64,000 bases of DNA, taken from positions 1 to 64,000 of the forward strand of contig JBKEBD010000002.1 in assembly GCA_047972995.1 (NCBI GenBank), read 5' to 3'. The DNA comes from JBKEDC01 sp047972995. Lineage in GTDB: Bacteria; Bacteroidota; Bacteroidia; Bacteroidales; Prolixibacteraceae. This document shows, in pieces, positions 16,537 to 24,778 of this stretch (within the stretch, counting starts at the first letter, position 1; every line of letters starts with the position of its first letter). The position numbers were made by a program, and so were the translations under genes. Under the pieces are notes generated by a model. It did no database searches. It was not told the origin of the DNA and worked only from the letters and a program-made list of their open reading frames with translations.

Positions 16537-17787
16537 TTAGTTTTCGGAGGCTTGGCTGTTGATAACTTTTTGGACAATTTTTCCGGTTGCTCCAATGTTT
16601 TCATTCATAAAGATTTGACACCTTTTGCCGATTTCAACTCTTTTCGCCTGGTCAGAAAACAACTCCATTAAAACCAGTGTGACTTCTTCTGCATCTTGAA
16701 CCGGATAGGCAATTCCTCGCTCATGAAGTTCAACAGCCTCATTAAATCTTTTATAGTTTAATCCAAACAAAACTGGGATATTAAAAATGGCTGCTTCCAA
16801 GGTATTGTGTATGCCCACACCAAAACCACCACCAATATAAGCCACATCGGCATATTTATAAATGCTCGATAAAAGCCCCATGCAATCTACAATAAGCACT
16901 TGGGCTTCGCTTAATTCAGCATCTTGATGCTTGGTGTATCTCACCGCTTTACTGCCATACTGCATTAAACGGTTGATGTTATTCTCCTTCAGCTCGTGTG
17001 GTGCAAATATCACCTTAACTTGAGGATTCTGCTCGATAAATGCACGCAAAAGCTCTTCGTCGGCTTGCCACGAGCTTCCCACTACAAGCAGAGGTTGCTC
17101 GTTTTTAAATTGTTCAACAATAGGCAACTGCTTTCCTTGCTGAGCGATGGCAAAAACACGATCGAAACGAGTGTCACCCGTTACCGTGTAATTATGCAGC
17201 CCAATGCTATCGAGCAATTCACCCGATTGCTGATGCTGCACAAAAAAATGACTCACTGCACTTAGCGTATTCCGATACCACCGAGCAATTACATTGTTTT
17301 TAAAGAATAGCTGCTCTTCTCTGAAAATGCACGACACCATATAAAGTGGTATTTTTCTTGCCCGAAGTGCTCGGAAGAAATTATTCCAGAATTCATATTT
17401 CACAAAGAATGCCATGGAAGGCTGCACGAGGTCTAGAAATAACTTCACTTCTCGCCTACTATCAATTGGAAGATAGCAAATATAATCGGCACCTTCGTAG
17501 TTTTTGCACACCTCATAGCCCGATGGCGAATAAAATGTGAGCAACACCCGATAATGAGGATACGCTGCTTTAATATGCTCAATAAGAGGTCGCCCCTGTT
17601 CGAACTCTCCCAAAGAGGCAGCGTGCACCCAAACGATGGGTTTATCGCGATGAATGTGCTGTGCCAGATAAAGCAACGCACCCTTTTGTCCTTGGCGCAA
17701 GAGTTTAGCTTTATGATGAAAAGGAACTACTAAAGCGAGTAGTACTCCATAAATTATAATGCCAAGTTGATAAAGAGCGTTGAGCAT
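16537..17787 (-). CDS. waaA: 3-deoxy-D-manno-octulosonic acid (Kdo) transferase
   Basis: Adds Kdo to lipid A precursor at the inner membrane (GT30 family). At 416 residues it has the N-terminal membrane anchor (LGIIIYGVLLALVVPF), HAASLGEFEQGRPLIE (family motif with the catalytic Glu), FYSPSGYEV, FVKYEFWNNFFRAL, VGSSWQADEE, FAPHELKE and GGGFGVGIHNTLEAAIF near the C-terminus. It is four bases downstream of rnhA on the same strand, so they share a transcript. Confidence is high from the ordered motifs. Confidence 0.96.
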   Translation of the reverse strand: MLNALYQLGIIIYGVLLALVVPFHHKAKLLRQGQKGALLYLAQHIHRDKPIVWVHAASLGEFEQGRPLIEHIKAAYPHYRVLLTFYSPSGYEVCKNYEGADYICYLPIDSRREVKLFLDLVQPSMAFFVKYEFWNNFFRALRARKIPLYMVSCIFREEQLFFKNNVIARWYRNTLSAVSHFFVQHQQSGELLDSIGLHNYTVTGDTRFDRVFAIAQQGKQLPIVEQFKNEQPLLVVGSSWQADEELLRAFIEQNPQVKVIFAPHELKENNINRLMQYGSKAVRYTKHQDAELSEAQVLIVDCMGLLSSIYKYADVAYIGGGFGVGIHNTLEAAIFNIPVLFGLNYKRFNEAVELHERGIAYPVQDAEEVTLVLMELFSDQAKRVEIGKRCQIFMNENIGATGKIVQKVINSQASEN

Positions 17788-17790
17788 GGT

Positions 17791-18273
17791 TTATAGGTTT
17801 AGGGTGTTGCTTGTGTTTGCTTGAATATAGCCAGTGTCTTCCTGCAGGTTAGCACCGGTGGCTGCCTCCACAGCAAGCTGATCGCAACGTTCGTTGCCGG
17901 GGATATTAGCATGACCTTTCACCCACACCAATTTAAGTTCATGTTTAGGATAGATTTGCAAGAAACGTTTCCACAAATCAGGATTCTTTTTGTCTTTAAA
18001 TCCTTTCTTTTGCCAGCCAAACACCCATTTCTTTTCAATGGCATCTACCACATATTTTGAATCGGAATAAAGGGTAACCTGACAAGGATATTTCAGCGTT
18101 TCGAGTGCCACAATTACAGCCAATAACTCCATACGATTGTTGGTGGTAAGTTTAAATCCCTCAGCAAGTTCTTTCCTTTTTCCTCCTGCTTGCAGCACTA
18201 CACCATACCCGCCAGGTCCGGGATTTCCTTTCGCTGCACCATCGGTGTATATTATCACTTGTGTTTTACTCAT
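17791..18273 (-). CDS. rnhA: Ribonuclease HI
   Basis: Cleaves the RNA strand of RNA-DNA hybrids. The 160-residue protein has all four acidic catalytic residues in place: Asp in IYTDGAAKGNPGPGGYG, Glu in TNNRMELLAVI, Asp in LYSDSKYVVDAI and Asp in GNERCDQLAVEAA, and the basic handle helix (WVFGWQKKGFKDKKNPDLW) of the E. coli type. The catalytic His region VWVKGHANIPGN is intact. An RnhB enzyme is also encoded at 61.6 kb, so both RNase H classes occur here. Confidence 0.97.
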   Translation of the reverse strand: MSKTQVIIYTDGAAKGNPGPGGYGVVLQAGGKRKELAEGFKLTTNNRMELLAVIVALETLKYPCQVTLYSDSKYVVDAIEKKWVFGWQKKGFKDKKNPDLWKRFLQIYPKHELKLVWVKGHANIPGNERCDQLAVEAATGANLQEDTGYIQANTSNTLNL

Positions 18274-18323
18274 GAGAGTTTATTGCTACGTGGCTTTTCT
18301 GTTTATCGTTTTATACTATACAA

Positions 18324-18351
18324 CAAAGGGAGAACCGTGGCTCTCCCTTTG
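18324..18351. terminator. Terminator between the SPOR lipoprotein gene and rnhA
   Basis: CAAAGGGAGA, an 8-nt loop and TCTCCCTTTG form a perfect 10-bp stem; it follows the SPOR lipoprotein stop at a distance of about 65 nt. Confidence 0.75.
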
Positions 18352-18417
18352 TTTGCTTTCTTTTTAAGCTGTGCTTGTTTGGCATTTCCCCTCAACAAGC
18401 ATACTCAAAACGTAGGT

Positions 18418-18969
18418 CTATTTTTTTACCAACAACCAACAATCAGCATGCTCAGGGAATTCAGAACGAATTTGGCTGATGCGCACACGAGCCGATTCTT
18501 CCGATGAATATGAGTTTACACACACACGGTAGTAACCGGTATCGCTGTGAAGCACAATAGCACTGAAACCTTTAGGCGACAACTCCGCTTTATAACGGTT
18601 AGCATTAGCCAAAGAACTGAAGCTACCCACAATGACAAAATAAGAATTGCCAGAGTTCAAGCCTGCATCGTTTGCTGAATCGAAAGCAAATTCTTCCGAT
18701 TGCTTGCGCACATTAGTACTAGGAGTATATGTGCTTGTGCTCGTATCGCTGCTAGGCGTGTATGTTGATGTGGTAGTTGCGCTTGTGGCAGCAGTTGTTG
18801 CACTAGAACTTGTGGCTGGAGCTGCAGGTTCTGTTATTTCGAATGTTGCTGTTTCCTCAGCTGCTGGAGTTTCAGCTGCAACGGTAGTAGCATTAGTTAG
18901 TTCTTTGTTTGACTTACAACTTGCCAACAAGGCGATAGCTGCAAAAGAGGCCAAAATTAATCTTTTCAT
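18418..18969 (-). CDS. SPOR-domain lipoprotein
   Basis: A 183-residue lipoprotein: signal peptide ending LLASC with Cys18, then a low-complexity Ala/Thr/Ser/Glu linker (roughly residues 28-90, with repeated TYTPSSDTST and TYTPSTNV units), then a C-terminal SPOR domain (about 103-180: SYFVIVGSFSSLANANRYK, then SAIVLHSDTGYYRVCVNSY). SPOR domains bind denuded peptidoglycan glycan at division sites in the families studied, so a septal or envelope role is likely. It is transcribed alone, before a clear terminator. Confidence 0.87.
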   Translation of the reverse strand: MKRLILASFAAIALLASCKSNKELTNATTVAAETPAAEETATFEITEPAAPATSSSATTAATSATTTSTYTPSSDTSTSTYTPSTNVRKQSEEFAFDSANDAGLNSGNSYFVIVGSFSSLANANRYKAELSPKGFSAIVLHSDTGYYRVCVNSYSSEESARVRISQIRSEFPEHADCWLLVKK

Positions 18970-19100
18970 TATGTGCTTAAATTAATTAGTTTCAAAAATT
19001 GTTTTACTTGTCTTTGGGGTACAAATTTATAAAAAATCTTTGCAGTTCACTACCTTTAACGATAATTAATGCGAAGATTTACTCTTATTCGAGCATTCTG

Positions 19101-19784
19101 CTAATCGGCAATCGTTATATCTTCCAACAATAGTTGGGCAATGTGCTGTGCTTGTGGTTCTTCTTCCAACTCCAACTCATGCAAAAATGCAATGCACGCA
19201 GCTTTCATTTCCTCATTCCTACTACTTAAAGCAAGCATCATATTATAAAACACCTGATGCAAACGGGCATCTTTCGCTAGCGCGAAAAGCTTACTAAAAA
19301 ACACCTCAAACATTTCATTAATGGCTTTATCATCAATGCGAGCCAAACGCGTAATGAGTTGCAATCCGGCATAGTTCACCAAGAATTTCTTTCCACAGCA
19401 ATATTCCATAGCCTTCACAAATGCAAATTTGGTGTAAGCATATAAATTGAAAATAGCTTGATCTATAAGCTCTGTGGTTTCAATGCTTTTAATCCAATAA
19501 TCCATTTGGCGTTCCTCAATTTGTTTCGGATCTTCTAGCATGGTGGCCAAAATGTGCGTTTCACGCCACCCTTTATTCCACAGCTTAAGAGCTAGCAGAT
19601 GATCTTTTTCGTATTGCTTGCTGAGCTGACGAAGCTGAATAATCGAAACACCCCAATTCATTTTGTAGGTTAATCCTTTATCACTCATAGCATCGGCAGC
19701 TACGCCATTTTTCATGCGCTTAATTTGCTTGAGGATATCTTGAAATGTTGCTTCGGTTTGGGGGTTGTCTAAAATAAATTCCAT
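19101..19784 (-). CDS. AlkD-like DNA alkylation repair (HEAT-repeat) protein
   Basis: A 227-residue, all-helical protein resembling the DNA alkylation repair enzyme family (AlkC/AlkD HEAT-like fold). The segment NWGVSIIQLRQLSKQYEKDHLLALKLWNKG matches the way AlkD proteins read at the first repeats, followed by RETHILATMLEDPKQI. The catalytic-type Asp/Arg pair of AlkD glycosylases cannot be confirmed by eye, so it may be a non-catalytic paralogue. The neighbouring gene upstream is also HEAT-like, and a fragment of an IS element lies between the two. Confidence 0.7.
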   Translation of the reverse strand: MEFILDNPQTEATFQDILKQIKRMKNGVAADAMSDKGLTYKMNWGVSIIQLRQLSKQYEKDHLLALKLWNKGWRETHILATMLEDPKQIEERQMDYWIKSIETTELIDQAIFNLYAYTKFAFVKAMEYCCGKKFLVNYAGLQLITRLARIDDKAINEMFEVFFSKLFALAKDARLHQVFYNMMLALSSRNEEMKAACIAFLHELELEEEPQAQHIAQLLLEDITIAD

Positions 19785-19848
19785 ATTGAATTGCTATACT
19801 TGAAATACAAAAATACATTATTTCTGCGAAATGTTGATTTTTGCTATT

Positions 19849-19985
19849 GTAGATTCTAGAACCAAACGCCCGTTATTGTTTATCCGACAAATTTAAAGAC
19901 TAAATTCTTAGGATTCTCAAAATTTAAAATCTTTCTTGGTCTTCTATTTATTTTACTAATGGATCTGTCTGTTAAATGAGGTCTT
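19849..19985 (-). mobile_element. Remnant of IS30-family element: transposase C-terminus plus terminal end
   Basis: Read on the minus strand, the frame gives SKINRRPRKILNFENPKN and then LVFKFVG followed by TAA. The NRRPRKILNFENP pattern is the conserved C-terminus of IS30-family transposases. After the stop comes ACGGGCGTTTGGTTCTAGAA, presumably the element's terminal repeat. The same arrangement occurs on the plus strand at 27931-28036, where the last 25 nt match in 24 positions. Only the 3' end is left. The adjacent upstream codons (PHLTDRS) seem to be a fused or internally deleted piece. Confidence 0.65.
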
Positions 19986-20016
19986 ACTTGTTCATTACGA
20001 ACCTACTAGTTTGGTG

Positions 20017-20553
20017 TTAGATTCGTCGTAATCGCTTCAACTGATTGCGAGCGGCAGCGGCAACAGATTTTTCATCGTAGGTGGCGAGCAAATCGAACTC
20101 TGGTTCAAATTCGGCTTTTAATTCAGGATAGCGACAAACAATATTTCCAATGATATTCATGGCATTCACCCGCACAGCTTTGGCATACTTTTGTTTTTTG
20201 TAGATTTGGGCGCAAGCGTCGAGCAGTTCGCCGCATAAGTCTTCAGAATATTCCACCGCTGCGATGATGCGAAGTAGCCCCCGAAGCAGCCCATCGGAAC
20301 ATTGGGGGTATTTCGAGATAAAGAAACTAATCAGTCGAGGCGCATAGGCTTGCAGTAAAATCGGGTTTTCGTCTGCCACCTTATACATCAGCCATGCCGA
20401 ACGCCAATTTCCCTCCGAGTCCTCCACATTGGTACACACGTCCAGCAAATCAGAAATAAAAAAAGGAGTTTCTAAGACAATAGCCGACAGCCGCTCCATT
20501 GAAAGCGACGTCCGGCTCCTTTGCCATAGAAACTCCTTGATATCTTCGTGCAT
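20017..20553 (-). CDS. Small HEAT-like helical protein, function unknown
   Basis: A 178-residue cytoplasmic protein without signal peptide. Its sequence is a run of amphipathic helix pairs (FFISDLLDVCTNVED, then NWRSAWLMYKVADENPILL, RLISFFISKYPQ, then VRVNAMNIIGNIVCRYPE and VAAAARNQLKRL) suggestive of HEAT or armadillo-type repeats. I recognise no catalytic motif. It lies between an IS30 relic and aspS and is read in the same direction as aspS. Confidence 0.6.
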   Translation of the reverse strand: MHEDIKEFLWQRSRTSLSMERLSAIVLETPFFISDLLDVCTNVEDSEGNWRSAWLMYKVADENPILLQAYAPRLISFFISKYPQCSDGLLRGLLRIIAAVEYSEDLCGELLDACAQIYKKQKYAKAVRVNAMNIIGNIVCRYPELKAEFEPEFDLLATYDEKSVAAAARNQLKRLRRI

Positions 20554-20694
20554 GAAAGCAGTGGTTAATTAATAGTTAGTTTTGAGATTACGTATTCCTT
20601 TTTGTTTTCCACCAAGAAGCGACAAAGTTTTACCACCCTTACTGCAAAATCAAAACTTTTACCCCTAGTTGCTCCCAGAACTAACCATTAATAA

Positions 20695-22455
20695 CTAACA
20701 ACTAGTTTCTTTTTTTCTCAAATCAATCTGCAATTCATCTAATTGTGCTTGTGCCACTCGCGATGGTGCTTCTACCATCACATCGCGACCTGAATTGTTT
20801 TTGGGGAAAGCAATGGTGTCGCGGATACTGTCGAGTCCTGCAAACATTGACACGAGGCGGTCGAAACCGAAGGCGATACCGGCATGAGGAGGAGCTCCGA
20901 ATTTGAAGGCACTCATGAGGAAGCCAAACTGAGCTTCGGCTTCTTCTTTGCTGAAACCAAGCAAGCTGAACACTTTCGCTTGAAGAGCTGAATCGAAGAT
21001 CCGCACCGAGCCACCGCCGATTTCCACACCGTTAATCACCATGTCGTAGGCATTGGCACGAACTTCTCCGGGAGCAGTTTCAAGCAATGAAATATCTTCG
21101 GTTTTGGGTGAAGTAAATGGGTGGTGCATAGCGTGCCATCTGCCAGATTCTTCGTCCCATTCGAGCATAGGGAAATCTACCACCCAAAGAGGTGCAAATG
21201 TGTTTTTGTCCATCAAGCCAAGTTGACGAGCCATTTCTAAACGAAGCTCACCCAACTGCTTGTGCGTAGCTTCTGAATTGCCCGAAATCACCAAGATTAA
21301 GTCGCCCGCTTCGGCTCCTGTAGCTGCAGCCCATTTTGCCAATTCCTCTTCGCTGTAGAATTTATCTACCGATGATTTAAACGTGCCATCGGCATTACAT
21401 TTCACATACACCAATCCTTTGGCGCCGATTTGTGGGCGTTTCACCCAGTTGGTTAAAGCATCGAGTTGCTTGCGGGTGTATTCGGCACAACCTTTAGCGG
21501 CAATAGCACCGATGTATTCAGCATCGTCGAAGATGGCGAAGTTTTGCCCTTTTACCACGTTTGAAATGTCGTTCATGAACATTTCGAAGCGAATGTCTGG
21601 CTTGTCGGAACCGTATTTTTCCATAGCTTCCGAGTAAGGCATACGAATGAAATCGGGAATTTCTACACCTTTAGTTGAGCGGAAAAGTTCTTTAGTCATG
21701 CCTTCGAAGAGTTCCAAGATATCTTCTTGATCCACAAATGCCATTTCGCAGTCAATTTGGGTAAATTCAGGCTGACGGTCGGCACGGAGGTCTTCATCGC
21801 GGAAACATTTCACGATTTGATAGTAGCGGTCGAAGCCAGCCACCATAAGCAATTGTTTGAATGTTTGAGGCGATTGAGGCAAAGCGTAAAACTCGCCGGG
21901 GTTCATGCGCGAAGGCACGATGAAATCGCGCGCGCCCTCAGGAGTTGACTTCATCAACACGGGAGTTTCGGTTTCAATGAAGTTTTTATCGTTGAGATAG
22001 TTCCGCACAGCCAATGCCATTTTCGAACGCAAAATAAGAGTTTCGCGCACCGGATTACGACGCAAATCGAGGTAGCGATATTTCATGCGGATATCATCGC
22101 CGCCGTCGCTTTCATCTTCAATAGTGAAAGGAGGCACTTCAGAAGTACTTAGCACCTTGATGTTTTTTACGTCAAGTTCCACCTCACCTGTAGGAATGTT
22201 TTTGTTTTTGCTACTGCGCTCGCGCACCTCACCAACAACTTGAATCACAAATTCGCGACCCAGTTTTTTTACTTGTTGCTTCATCTCTTCGGCGGCATTC
22301 TCGTCAATCACCAATTGGGTGATACCGTATCGGTCGCGAAGGTCGATGAAAGTCATTGCTCCCAATTCACGTTTGCGTTGGATCCAGCCAGCAAGAGTTA
22401 CCTCTTGCGCATTGTTTGCTAAGCGAAGCTCGCCACAGGTATGCGTTCTATACAT
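20695..22455 (-). CDS. aspS: Aspartyl-tRNA synthetase
   Basis: Class II synthetase that charges tRNA-Asp. The 586 residues are the bacterial length with the extra GAD domain. Visible: the N-terminal OB fold (HTCGELRLANNAQEVTLAGW), motif 1 region (NFIETETPVLMKSTPEGARDF), motif 2 (CFRDEDLRADRQPEFTQID) and motif 3 (AFGFDRLVSMFAG). The flipping loop and active-site segments ALPQSPQTFKQLLM and MHHPFTSP are present. Start MYRTHTCGEL at 22455. Bacterial-type rather than archaeal, so it is expected to be discriminating unless an amidotransferase is present elsewhere. Confidence 0.98.
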   Translation of the reverse strand: MYRTHTCGELRLANNAQEVTLAGWIQRKRELGAMTFIDLRDRYGITQLVIDENAAEEMKQQVKKLGREFVIQVVGEVRERSSKNKNIPTGEVELDVKNIKVLSTSEVPPFTIEDESDGGDDIRMKYRYLDLRRNPVRETLILRSKMALAVRNYLNDKNFIETETPVLMKSTPEGARDFIVPSRMNPGEFYALPQSPQTFKQLLMVAGFDRYYQIVKCFRDEDLRADRQPEFTQIDCEMAFVDQEDILELFEGMTKELFRSTKGVEIPDFIRMPYSEAMEKYGSDKPDIRFEMFMNDISNVVKGQNFAIFDDAEYIGAIAAKGCAEYTRKQLDALTNWVKRPQIGAKGLVYVKCNADGTFKSSVDKFYSEEELAKWAAATGAEAGDLILVISGNSEATHKQLGELRLEMARQLGLMDKNTFAPLWVVDFPMLEWDEESGRWHAMHHPFTSPKTEDISLLETAPGEVRANAYDMVINGVEIGGGSVRIFDSALQAKVFSLLGFSKEEAEAQFGFLMSAFKFGAPPHAGIAFGFDRLVSMFAGLDSIRDTIAFPKNNSGRDVMVEAPSRVAQAQLDELQIDLRKKETSC

Positions 22456-22732
22456 GGTATTGTATTCTTTAAATTTTTAATGAGTGCAAAAATAGGATAT
22501 TAATTGCAATGCTAAAGAATTCAGCACCAATAAATGACTGCATTTCAAATTTGTTTACTCTTAGCCTGTTGTGCTGCAAAATGATAACGGGGGGGATTTT
22601 CAGGATATTTTGATAAGTTTGTAGCTGAACGATAATCAAAACTTGGAAATAAAATATGGATGCAGGAAAAAGAACCATTAATGATATTTTCAATGGTAAT
22701 AGAATCTTAGAAATCCCCTGCAAAAGAAAAAC

Positions 22733-22763
22733 AAAAGAGCTGCAGAAACTCTGCAACTCTTTT
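22733..22763 (-). terminator. tRNA-Ala terminator
   Basis: AAAAGAG, C, TGCAGA, a 3-nt loop, TCTGCA, A, CTCTTTT forms a stem interrupted by one mismatch, with a T-rich run following on the minus strand. It starts 11 nt beyond the tRNA 3' end. Confidence 0.8.
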
Positions 22764-22773
22764 ATTATCAAGG

Positions 22774-22847
22774 TGGAGAATATCGGAATCGAACCGATGA
22801 CCTTTTGACTGCCAGTCAAACGCTCTAGCCAACTGAGCTAATCCCCC
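22774..22847 (-). tRNA. tRNA-Ala (anticodon GGC)
   Basis: The minus strand folds as a cloverleaf: 7-bp acceptor stem GGGGGAT/ATTCTCC (with G-U pairs), D arm GCTC/GAGC, anticodon arm TTTGA-CTGGCAG-TCAAA giving anticodon GGC, a variable AGGTC, and T arm ATCGG-TTCGATT-CCGAT. Discriminator A. The gene ends ACC TT, so the CCA is not encoded. It reads codon GCC. A 116-residue ORF covering this DNA is an artefact. Confidence 0.93.
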
Positions 22848-22920
22848 TTAATTCGGAGGCAAATATATAAATTTCTGGCAAAAGAATAGCTCTTTATGCA
22901 AAAAACTGCGGTGCTTATTC

Positions 22921-22928
22921 TACCTTTG
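22921..22928 (+). promoter_or_regulatory. -7 box abutting the tatC start codon
   Basis: TACCTTTG fits TAnnTTTG, yet it ends only four bases before the tatC ATG at 22933. Transcription would begin at or within a few bases of the ATG, making the message leaderless or nearly so, if this box is real. Confidence 0.45.
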
Positions 22929-22932
22929 AGCC

Positions 22933-23733
22933 ATGAATGATTCGAAAGATATGAGCTTCATTGAGCATTTAGAGGTGCTCCGATGGCATTTGGTGCGCTC
23001 AGCATTGGTCGTTGCTCTCTTCATGATTTTAGCTTTCACCCACAAAAGCTTCATCTTCAACACCCTTATTTTATCGCCTAAATCGCCCGATTTTTTCACT
23101 AATATGGTGTTGGCTCGCTTGGCTGAAGTAACCGGGATGCCCTTTCTCCAAATAAACAATATACCCTTTGAGCTTATCAACATCACCATGTCGGGACAGT
23201 TTTTATCGCACATTTGGATTTCGCTAGCCGTGGGACTCATTGCCGCTACCCCTTATGTGCTGTGGGAAATTTGGCGATTCATCAAACCGGCACTGCATCA
23301 CGACGAACAACGCGTAGCTCAAGGCTCCGTGTTCTTCATCAGCCTATTGTTTTTTGTAGGTGTACTGTTTGGCTATTACATCATTGTGCCTTTGTCTATC
23401 AATTTCTTATCGAGCTACACCCTCAGCGTCGAGGTGGTAAATCAAATCAAGCTATCATCTTATGTTAGCCTCATTAGCTCTATTGTTTTAGCTTCGGGCT
23501 TAGTGTTTGAATTGCCCATGTTTGTTTATTTCTTTAGCCGAATGTCGATACTTACTCCGCAAGGGATGCGCAAATATCGCAAACACGCCTATGTGGTACT
23601 GCTCATCCTGTCGGCAATTATCACCCCACCCGATGTGTTCAGCCAAGTACTCATCTGCATTCCACTCGTTTTTTTATATGAGTTTAGCATACTTCTTGCT
23701 AAAAGAGTGCAGAAAAAGCAGCTAAATCCATAG
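22933..23733 (+). CDS. tatC: Twin-arginine translocase subunit TatC
   Basis: Core receptor of the Tat pathway, which exports folded proteins. The 266 residues have six hydrophobic segments and the N-terminal signature MSFIEHLEVLRWHLVRSALV (Glu of LEELR-type loop), the conserved ATPYVLWEIWRFIKPAL region, and FFFVGVLFGYY-like and SAIITPPDVFSQVLICIPL motifs (the last is the family's SAIITPPD signature). No tatA or tatB is visible next to it. It is followed about 100 bp on by lptB. Confidence 0.96.
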   Translation: MNDSKDMSFIEHLEVLRWHLVRSALVVALFMILAFTHKSFIFNTLILSPKSPDFFTNMVLARLAEVTGMPFLQINNIPFELINITMSGQFLSHIWISLAVGLIAATPYVLWEIWRFIKPALHHDEQRVAQGSVFFISLLFFVGVLFGYYIIVPLSINFLSSYTLSVEVVNQIKLSSYVSLISSIVLASGLVFELPMFVYFFSRMSILTPQGMRKYRKHAYVVLLILSAIITPPDVFSQVLICIPLVFLYEFSILLAKRVQKKQLNP

Positions 23734-23834
23734 ATTGTGTGTATTTTTGCTTTTCGAGAAAGTTTAAAAGACGATTGAAAATAGTGGCGCAGCAACTTCG
23801 CACTTTGCTACTTCGCACTTAAATAAATGACCAC

Positions 23835-24566
23835 ATGAAGCTACGAGCTGATAATGTTGTGAAAAAATATGGGAAACGAACTGTTGTAAAAGGCGTTTCT
23901 TTTGAAGTGAACCAAGGAGAAATTGTGGGTTTGCTAGGTCCTAATGGAGCTGGGAAAACCACTTCATTCTATATGTGTGTTGGCTTGGTGAACCCTTATA
24001 GCGGAAAGATTTTCCTCGACGATTTAGACATCACCGATATGCCAGTGTACAAACGAGCCCAACATGGCGTGGGGTATTTGGCACAAGAAGCATCGGTTTT
24101 CCGAAAACTCAGCATTGAGGATAACTTGCGCGCCGTGCTTGAAATGACTAATCTCAGCAAAGCCGAACAACACGACAAAGTAGATTCTCTAATCGATGAG
24201 TTCCGTCTCAACCACATTCGCAAGAGTAAAGGTTATCAGCTTTCAGGGGGAGAGCGTCGCCGTTGTGAAATTGCACGTTGCTTGGCAATCAATCCTAATT
24301 TTGTACTCCTCGATGAGCCTTTTGCAGGTGTTGACCCCATTGCGGTGGAAGACATTCAAGAGATTGTAATACACCTTATTGAAAAGAACATCGGGGTACT
24401 CATTACCGACCACAACGTGCATGAAACATTATCTATCACCGACCGTTCTTATCTTCTTTTCGAAGGCTCTATCCTCAAAGCTGGCTCTGCAGAAGACCTC
24501 GCCAATGATGAAACCGTACGCAAGGTTTATTTGGGCAAAGACTTCGAGTTGAAGAAGAAAAGATAA
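23835..24566 (+). CDS. lptB: Lipopolysaccharide export ABC transporter ATP-binding protein
   Basis: ATPase of the LptB2FGC complex that pulls LPS from the inner membrane into the Lpt bridge. The 243 residues show Walker A GLLGPNGAGKTTSFYMCVG, Q-loop region GYLAQEASVFRKLSIEDN (the QEASVFRKL pattern is typical of LptB), signature LSGGERRRCEIARCLA, Walker B FVLLDEPFAGVDPIAVEDI and H-loop ITDHNVHETLSI. Start MKLRADNVVKKYG. The next element is a terminator. The permease genes are not in this window. Confidence 0.96.
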   Translation: MKLRADNVVKKYGKRTVVKGVSFEVNQGEIVGLLGPNGAGKTTSFYMCVGLVNPYSGKIFLDDLDITDMPVYKRAQHGVGYLAQEASVFRKLSIEDNLRAVLEMTNLSKAEQHDKVDSLIDEFRLNHIRKSKGYQLSGGERRRCEIARCLAINPNFVLLDEPFAGVDPIAVEDIQEIVIHLIEKNIGVLITDHNVHETLSITDRSYLLFEGSILKAGSAEDLANDETVRKVYLGKDFELKKKR

Positions 24567-24591
24567 ATTGAAAATACATTATCGAAATAAC

Positions 24592-24623
24592 AAAAGGCAC
24601 AGGTTTAGATCTGTGCTTTTTTC
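24592..24623 (+). terminator. lptB terminator
   Basis: AAGGCACAG, a short loop and CTGTGCTTTT form a stem with one G-U pair, followed by six Ts. Confidence 0.8.
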
Positions 24624-24754
24624 GTTTACTCACCTATCCTATTTTCCCCGCAATGCTGCAACTTCGGGTATAATCTATCGAACTTCATATCCTTCTAACC
24701 TTTCTACATATCAGTTTTAACCTTTCAGATTGCTACTTTTCGTTGGTTTAATGA

Positions 24755-24762
24755 TATATTTG
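24755..24762 (+). promoter_or_regulatory. -7 box for the BamA-like barrel gene
   Basis: TATATTTG fits TAnnTTTG, 17 nt before the ATG at 24779, implying a leader of about 10 nt. Confidence 0.5.
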
Positions 24763-24778
24763 CGACAAACGAAGATTT

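Noticed and set aside
19101..20553. AlkD-like and HEAT genes as one fused or split gene
   Set aside because: Both are complete with their own starts and stops, and an IS relic separates them.
20559..20702. Small MITE-like element between the HEAT gene and aspS
   Set aside because: Imperfect inverted similarity (TTAATAGTTAGTT versus AACTAACCATTAA) is weak, and A/T-rich bias can explain it.
22469..22819. 116-residue minus-strand ORF
   Set aside because: It covers the tRNA-Ala gene and its terminator and has no protein-like features.
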